The notes under the pieces were generated by a model. That model had not been told where the DNA came from. It made no database searches and was given only the letters and a program-made list of their open reading frames with translations. Of a stretch of 10,372 nt of DNA, positions 7,401-10,372 are shown in pieces; the first letter of the stretch is position 1, and each line of letters starts with the position of its first letter. The stretch comes from Phoronis ovalis (lineage: Eukaryota; Phoronida; Phoronidae), in assembly GCA_028565635.1 (NCBI GenBank), contig JAOXYB010064501.1:1-10372 (forward strand), given 5' to 3'. A program made the position numbers and the translations under genes.

Positions 7401-10188
7401 TACATTAGTCTCAAGGAAAAATAAACAGATCGAGATAAAGATATTAGTCGAATGATACTTTCCACAATTTTTATGCCAGTTGAGATTTGGATTGCTATTT
7501 GTAGAATGCTTATAGTCCAATTGTATTTTTATCTTTCTCTATGATTTATTTTGTTGTAACTGAGATGAGTATGTTTATTGTTTCAGGAGTTGATTGATCA
7601 ACTGTTGTCAAATCGTTTAGCCATTCAGTGCACTCATCTAAGACTGTCACCTGCCCTGTACAGACAACAGTTGACAATTGTGGAGCTTGTTGTCCATGGT
7701 TTGGTGGTATTTAGTTCATTAAGCATGCCTGTAAATCTTCTGCAGCCATTACAGTCTCTAGTTTCTAATCCTGCTGTAATGCATGTAAGTTTATTTGCAT
7801 CAGTTTTAAGTAGCAAAAATCAAATGTCAGACTAACTTGCTTAAAACTATGAATAATATTAATAGACAAGTTTAGTTTTTTTATTGTAAAGGCTAAGATT
7901 CTTGTTTTAACCCTCCGGTACCAGTAATACATATTTAGTGAGTTACATTGCGGTATGCAACCTTTACAATCAGATATTTTGGTGATCAAACCTTCATTTT
8001 CACCCAAAGCAATGAAGAAAGAATTGATTTTGCTCCTTTTAGAATGCTTTCTTGCCTACCATGCCTCAGGATGATTATGCTGCAATTAAAGAGGCTGTAC
8101 TTGGTGGCAGAGGGGCAGAAAATCCTGTATTTTATGGTATTTATCTCATTTTTTTGTAATTCACTGTATGTTGTAGCAAGAAATGTACAGATTGATTATT
8201 AATTAAATTATTAATTTTATTAAAAATGTACACAAGTAGTTTAATTGGAATGTATGCTTTCCCACCTGTAACAGTTTGACTCCTGTTGAGACTCGTTCAG
8301 GCAATTAAAACTTTTTCAGTAAATTTGGTAATTAAATATGTGATTAAGACTAGGAAACAATAACACTTATAGAAGTCTCATGTGTATTTTTTGAAACAGC
8401 TCTCAGTTCCAATAAGTTAAAGGATTTTGTAATGCCTAGAATTACTTTTAAAAAATTTATACTTTTATTATCATTTATTGCCTAGAGTTCTTGTAATGAA
8501 GAAGAGAGGGAATTAATTATTTTAAATCAAAGGAAAGTTTGCTTTGATAAAATGTATGTTTAGGCCAGACCAAAAAAAATTTTGTTTAACAGGTGTGTTT
8601 GCATTAAATTTTGGCAATTTTATTTTTTTAAGACATTTTAACAGGCATTACTGCATCAAAGGAAAAAAGTTTTTTAATGCTCAGAAAACCTTACCAACTC
8701 CGTTTTAAGGGTTTTCACCCATTAAACACTTTAAAAACACTTACCGACTAAATGTTTGAGAGTTTTATTCGTTAAACAACTTCTATATTTTGTGTGGCCT
8801 TAAGCAGATATTATTTTATTGTCATTTTCTAAAATGACAAATTACCTAATATAGGATTAAACAACCCCAGACTTGAGGCTTACTACTTTTCTACTAGATA
8901 TTTATGGTGTTATGCACTGGGATGAAATATTACTTGTTATACTTGTTTTTACTAACACACTTGTCACTTTGTGATGTGTATTTGAATATATTTCAGAGTG
9001 TCCCAATGGTCATCCATACATCATTGGAAATGTAAGTTCATGTAAAATTAATTATTAGTCTAAGGCTTTTTAGAAAAAAAAGGATTGATTTTTGAAAGTG
9101 ACATTAAAAACAGTACAAATTAAAAGGATGTTTATTATTGAAATAATAATTATTACTACCAACTGTTCATAGATGTTTTAATATTAATTACTGAACATTT
9201 TGTAGTGTGGGAGACCATATTACTCCAGCCACTGCAATGTGTGTAAAGCTCAGATTGGAGGCCAAGGACATCAAGCATTTACTGGAAATCGGGTTATAAG
9301 TAGAGAGTAGGTGTTTATTATGCTATCATTTTTTCTAAGCCGAACATAAGCAAAAGATTTAGTGAAGATAAAAAATGGTCATTTTAAGAATTCTATGGTT
9401 GAAACAACAAGCAATGATGATCTTATAGCTGAACATCAATATATCAGCTTCAGGTATGCCAACTAAAAATGATTTTACGCAAAATCAGTTTAAAATTGAT
9501 GCTAATTACATGTTTTATGTTGTTTGTATAGACAGGACATGACATCTGCTGGACATATTCTTGGACATCCTATCCAAAGAAACACAACTGCTGTTCCTGA
9601 AAGAGATCTATCCCCTGGAAGCACCACCATACTCCGCTTATTGACCCATATAGCTATGTATTTAGGAGCAAATAGGAATTCTCAGGTTAGGTGATCAAGT
9701 GCATTTTAAACTGTCCGGTTTACCCATGTAAACATCTGCATGTAAAACTGTGTTTATATGATTGTCTTAATATTATGTATGTGTGTATGATGAACTATAA
9801 AAAAATAGTAAATTGATCATCATTTTATAATATTTTGTTATTATGCAGAATACTATCTGTCTCAAAAAGGTATTTAGCCTATGCTAAACTTTTGTTTGCT
9901 ATTGTGTTTTCATTAGCAAACTTTAGCCTGAAAAGTATGTTATGGTCATTGTGTCAACTAACTCTTGCAAGACAAGTTTAATAAATGAAAAGCATATTTT
10001 TTTGTAGACCTTTACGCAGATAATAAGGCTGAATTCACCTATGACAGCAGATCAAATTCCACAATTCTTATGGGATCATATCGAGTGTGACTTGAAGACA
10101 TTGGCAAATGCTATCGGCAGAAGCATAGATGAAAGCGTAGTACTCATGCATTTGATTTTTAATAACATTCTTCAAATGGCTCCTGCTG
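1259..10188 (+). CDS. RNF213: RNF213-like giant E3 ubiquitin ligase, partial (17 internal exons)
   Basis: Joined exons: 1259-1470, 2416-2524, 2764-2864, 3046-3225, 4429-4692, 4859-4973, 5186-5469, 5740-5851, 6097-6213, 6626-6736, 7000-7053, 7587-7784, 8043-8136, 8997-9031, 9206-9306, 9532-9685, 10008-10188. They give 807 uninterrupted codons plus one base. Seen: a C3HC4 RING at residues 146-184 and an RZ finger at 652-675 (C652, H656, C663, C672, C675). Known for the family: RNF213 is a very large cytosolic protein with a dynein-like AAA+ core followed by an E3 module (RING, E3-shell, RZ finger) and a C-terminal domain. It ubiquitinates proteins and bacterial lipopolysaccharide, coats intracellular pathogens and lipid droplets, and uses the RZ region rather than the RING for its main ligase activity. 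Inferred: this copy is an active ligase, since all zinc-binding and putative catalytic positions are present. The AAA+ core, start codon and stop codon lie outside the window. A lineage-specific paralogue is possible, because invertebrates often carry several copies. Confidence 0.93.
1653..1679 (+). repeat. left terminal inverted repeat of the mariner-like element
   Basis: 27-bp end, 22/27 identical to the reverse complement of 2324-2350. It follows a TA dinucleotide at 1651-1652. Confidence 0.75.
2324..2350 (-). repeat. right terminal inverted repeat of the mariner-like element
   Basis: Reverse-complement partner of 1653-1679, followed by TA at 2351-2352. Confidence 0.75.
2416..2524 (+). 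CDS. RNF213: RNF213-like exon 2: pre-RING segment
   Basis: Begins with the single base completing the split Arg codon and ends in phase 0 before donor GTATGT. Encodes residues 71-107, including FTWNRVNAVYLFIEHVCPVA and ending CMPLWM. The aromatic-rich, helical character fits the folded part of the E3 module before the RING. No ligand motif is present. Confidence 0.88.
2764..2864 (+). CDS. RNF213: RNF213-like exon 3: pre-RING linker
   Basis: Starts in phase 0 after TTTTAG and ends two bases into a Gly codon before GTAAGC. Encodes residues 108-140, opening LLGDKTDCKKIASLKQVERF and ending KEFFG, which leads directly into the RING. The 239-bp intron before it and the 181-bp intron after it hold nothing recognisable. 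Confidence 0.88.
3046..3225 (+). CDS. RNF213: RNF213-like exon 4: C3HC4 RING finger
   Basis: The whole RING sits in this one exon: CKVC (C146, C149), LPCEHVICKSC (C161, H163, C166, C169) and CPEC (C181, C184). This is the C3HC4 order of an E2-binding RING, with all eight zinc ligands present. The exon is 180 nt with phase 2 at both borders, so it could be skipped without a frameshift. Known for RNF213: the RING is reported to be non-essential for much of its ligase activity, so the preserved ligands suggest it still has a role here. Donor GTATGT at 3226. Confidence 0.95.
3354..3397 (+). repeat. left terminal inverted repeat of the foldback element
   Basis: 44 bp, one mismatch (T versus G in CTTG/CTGG near the inner end) to the reverse complement of 3760-3803. 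It includes a copy of the internal word TGTCGTGTTGTCGACT. Confidence 0.9.
3411..3759. repeat. about six tandem hairpin-forming units
   Basis: Hairpin cores lie near 3422-3456, 3471-3511, 3529-3571, 3592-3626, 3643-3693 and 3712-3747. The fifth is the strongest: 3643-3666 and 3670-3693 are a perfect 24-bp inverted repeat around a 3-base spacer. With two mismatches it extends to about 3631-3705. The first unit is the most diverged. Units are joined by TTGCAAACAACTCGAC-like linkers. Confidence 0.85.
3760..3803 (-). repeat. right terminal inverted repeat of the foldback element
   Basis: Reverse-complement partner of 3354-3397 (43/44 identical), followed by GATAAC. Confidence 0.9.
4429..4692 (+). 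CDS. RNF213: RNF213-like exon 5: start of the E3-shell region
   Basis: Begins with G completing a Lys codon split across intron 4 and ends two bases into a Ser codon before GTATTA. Encodes residues 202-288, with YKWRCQVFFMELVSNLCFAE, a basic stretch TRKSKIQKLQ, and DSIDPTPVVRSFLLQLLLKS. It directly follows the RING. The alternating amphipathic helices match what is expected of the helical E3-shell. The exon is 264 nt with phase 2 on both sides. Confidence 0.9.
4859..4973 (+). CDS. RNF213: RNF213-like exon 6: E3-shell
   Basis: Begins with C completing the split Ser codon after TGTTGCAG and ends in phase 0 after GAG before GTACAT. Encodes residues 289-327: NIVRKHLQGYFDQIRNEF followed by a hydrophobic helix with DLVELVVLCVQCIE. 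The 166-bp intron before it and the 212-bp intron after it hold nothing recognisable. Confidence 0.9.
5186..5469 (+). CDS. RNF213: RNF213-like exon 7: E3-shell, longest exon in the window
   Basis: Phase 0 start after TTTGTAAAG. The open frame runs upstream to 5117, but the acceptor and the lack of protein character before 5186 set the border. Encodes residues 328-421, with TEASQLDAPLKDQLLQFGVQ, GIAGARYGLTLVAALIFDIY and LLEAAWVLCDECHSKWPR. Ends in phase 2 before an unusual donor, GTTTGT. The paired Cys near the end (CDEC) lacks partner ligands and is probably not a zinc site. Confidence 0.9.
5740..5851 (+). CDS. RNF213: RNF213-like exon 8: E3-shell
   Basis: The first base A completes the Arg codon split by intron 7, joining WPR to YFLVKQLGRRHGLDCIDIIR. 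That smooth join supports the GTTTGT donor. Encodes residues 422-459, ending WVIPPEAGKKE, in phase 0 before GTAATT. Confidence 0.9.
6097..6213 (+). CDS. RNF213: RNF213-like exon 9: E3-shell
   Basis: 39 codons (residues 460-498), phase 0 at both ends, acceptor TTTGCTAG and donor GTAAAG. Encodes DEMPDRYVVINDLYRNVREK, then AMLDGTKTDKVKATIN. It is acidic at the start and basic towards the end. The 245-bp intron before it holds nothing recognisable. Confidence 0.88.
6214..6625 (+). other. intron 9, nothing recognised
   Basis: 412 bp, GTAAAG to TTTGCAG, phase 0. AT-rich. No open frame, inverted repeat or tandem repeat of note. Confidence 0.85.
6626..6736 (+). CDS. RNF213: RNF213-like exon 10: E3-shell
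   Basis: 37 codons (residues 499-535), phase 0 at both ends. Encodes KSRMPTHQKEAAVMLAVFRE, then ITAAFIYEDQQKHPSQK: one clear helix with a charged tail. The donor is GTTTGA, weaker than usual, but the next GT leaves a poor continuation and the frame joins cleanly to exon 11. Confidence 0.85.
7000..7053 (+). CDS. RNF213: RNF213-like exon 11: 18-codon small exon
   Basis: 54 nt, phase 0 on both sides, acceptor ATTTTTAG and donor GTGAAT. Encodes ILEKFGKLFEKSETITNK (residues 536-553). It is short, so it is less certain than its neighbours, but both splice sites are good and it keeps the frame between exons 10 and 12. The 263-bp intron before it holds nothing recognisable. Confidence 0.75.
7054..7586 (+). 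other. intron 11, nothing recognised
   Basis: 533 bp, GTGAAT to TTTCAG, phase 0. AT-rich intron with no repeat structure or coding character that I can support. Confidence 0.85.
7587..7784 (+). CDS. RNF213: RNF213-like exon 12: E3-shell
   Basis: 66 codons (residues 554-619), phase 0 on both sides, acceptor GTTTCAG and donor GTAAGT. Encodes ELIDQLLSNRLAIQCTHLRL, a hydrophobic helix around LTIVELVVHGLVVFSS, and LLQPLQSLVSNPAVMH. The composition fits packed helices in the shell just before the RZ finger. Confidence 0.9.
8043..8136 (+). CDS. RNF213: RNF213-like exon 13: lead-in to the RZ finger
   Basis: Phase 0 start after CCTTTTAG; ends one base into a Glu codon (phase 1) before GTATTT. Encodes residues 620-650: NAFLPTMPQDDYAAIKEAVL, then GGRGAENPVFY. 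Joined to exon 14 it reads VFYECPNGHPY, the usual approach to an RZ finger. The 258-bp intron before it holds nothing recognisable. Confidence 0.92.
8137..8996 (+). other. intron 13, no gene or clear element
   Basis: 860 bp, GTATTT to ATTTCAG, phase 1. Mostly AT-rich. Short AT-palindromic runs occur near 8195-8225, and a somewhat different stretch near 8690-8780 has short similar words (GTTTTcaccCaTTAAAC and GTTTTattCgTTAAAC). I could not define ends or inverted repeats for a mobile element. Confidence 0.8.
8997..9031 (+). CDS. RNF213: RNF213-like exon 14: 35-nt microexon, first half of the RZ finger
   Basis: Encodes the last two bases of Glu651, then CPNGHPYIIGN (residues 652-662), between ATTTCAG and GTAAGT. 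It carries the first two presumed zinc ligands, C652 and H656. The exon enters in phase 1 and leaves in phase 0, so skipping it alone would break the frame. The CPNGH-x-Y motif is highly characteristic of RZ fingers, so the call is firm despite its size. Confidence 0.93.
9206..9306 (+). CDS. RNF213: RNF213-like exon 15: second half of the RZ finger
   Basis: Starts in phase 0 with the TGT codon of C663 and encodes residues 663-695: CGRPYYSSHCNVCKAQIGG, then GHQAFTGNRVISR. C672 and C675 complete the zinc site with C652 and H656. C663 aligns by spacing with the Cys reported as the catalytic thioester-forming residue of mammalian RNF213 (7 residues after the key His). The exon ends in phase 2 before GTAGGT. 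The next possible donor would read through an in-frame TAG. Confidence 0.95.
9532..9685 (+). CDS. RNF213: RNF213-like exon 16: start of the C-terminal domain
   Basis: The base A completes a Glu codon split by intron 15. A rival acceptor at 9535 would put TGA in frame, so 9532 is chosen. Encodes residues 696-747 with DMTSAGHILGHPIQRNTT, ERDLSPGSTTILRLLTHIAM and YLGANRNSQ. The GHxLG segment soon after the RZ finger followed by an RLLTH helix is the order I expect in RNF213. Ends in phase 0 before GTTAGG. Confidence 0.92.
9686..10007 (+). other. intron 16, nothing recognised
   Basis: 322 bp, GTTAGG to TTTTTGTAG, phase 0. AT-rich with no repeat or coding signal. Confidence 0.85.
10008..10188 (+). 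CDS. RNF213: RNF213-like exon 17: C-terminal domain, last exon in the window
   Basis: Phase 0 start after TTTTTGTAG, ending one base into a codon (phase 1) before GTAAGA. Encodes residues 748-807: TFTQIIRLNSPMTADQIPQF, LWDHIECDLKTLANAIGRSI, then DESVVLMHLIFNNILQMAPA. It has the helical character of the RNF213 C-terminal domain. The gene continues beyond the window. Confidence 0.92.
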
Positions 10189-10372
10189 GTAAGAAAATAA
10201 ATTGTATATTATTGTTTGCTAGTAGACAAAACTAATTTGTTTAATACATGAATTCAGACAGTTATATGCTAGTCATGTGTACATATAACATTTGCTAGCA
10301 CAGGTTTATTATACTTGAAGTAGTGTACATATAACATCTGCTAGCGCAGGTTTATTATACTTAGAAGTATAT
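10189..10372 (+). other. intron 17, 5' part
   Basis: Begins with donor GTAAGA in phase 1. The acceptor and next exon are outside the window. Its second half is a tandem repeat, described separately. Confidence 0.85.
10277..10372 (+). repeat. 46-bp tandem repeat, two copies, cut by the window edge
   Basis: Unit 1 at 10277-10322 and unit 2 from 10323, both starting GTGTACATATAACAT. They differ by two substitutions (T/C, A/G) and a one-base insertion. Whether more copies follow cannot be seen. Confidence 0.88.

Noticed and set aside
7634-8007. Two minus-strand open frames of 60-80 codons (7634-7816 and 7765-8007)
   Set aside because: They are short and overlap exon 12 or AT-rich intron. No domain, splice or composition evidence supports them.
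9307-9312. Alternative donor at 9311 for exon 15
   Set aside because: It would read through an in-frame TAG at 9308-9310.
9532-9540. Alternative acceptor (CAG ending at 9535) for exon 16
   Set aside because: It would place TGA in frame almost immediately. The acceptor ending at 9531 gives an open, family-like protein.

Overview
This window is an internal slice of one large plus-strand eukaryotic gene. Spliced, it reads as an RNF213 (mysterin)-type giant E3 ubiquitin ligase. I place 17 exons between 1259 and 10188, totalling 2422 nt: 807 codons plus one base. All have GT donors and AG acceptors, and reading phase is kept across all 16 complete introns. No in-frame stop or frameshift occurs, so the gene looks intact here rather than pseudogenic. 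Both ends of the gene lie outside the window. Residue numbers below count from the first codon in the window (1259).

The identification rests on two zinc modules in the right order and spacing. A C3HC4 RING finger lies at residues 146-184 (exon 4). An RZ finger (RNF213/ZNFX1 type) lies at residues 652-675 (exons 14-15) with the pattern C-x3-H-x6-C-x8-C-x2-C. About 506 residues separate them, which agrees with the human protein as I remember it. The slice therefore covers the end of the region before the RING, the RING, the E3-shell region, the RZ finger and the start of the C-terminal domain. The AAA+ core should be encoded upstream.

The strongly AT-rich introns (mostly 0.1-1.2 kb), the short exons and the intronic DNA-transposon relics suggest an invertebrate metazoan, with mollusc or cnidarian as a guess. 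The sequence alone does not settle the taxon.

Layout: 1-1258 is upstream intron with no recognised gene. Exons 1-3 encode the pre-RING segment, and intron 1 holds a ~0.7 kb Tc1/mariner-like inverted-repeat element. Exon 4 is the RING. Intron 4 holds a striking 450-bp foldback element: 44-bp terminal inverted repeats (43/44 identical), a 6-bp target duplication, and about six internal hairpin-forming units. Exons 5-13 encode the E3-shell region. Exons 14-15 encode the RZ finger, with the putative catalytic Cys as the first codon of exon 15. Exons 16-17 begin the C-terminal domain. The last intron ends in a 46-bp tandem repeat that runs into the window edge. I see no minus-strand gene, tRNA, rRNA or CRISPR array.
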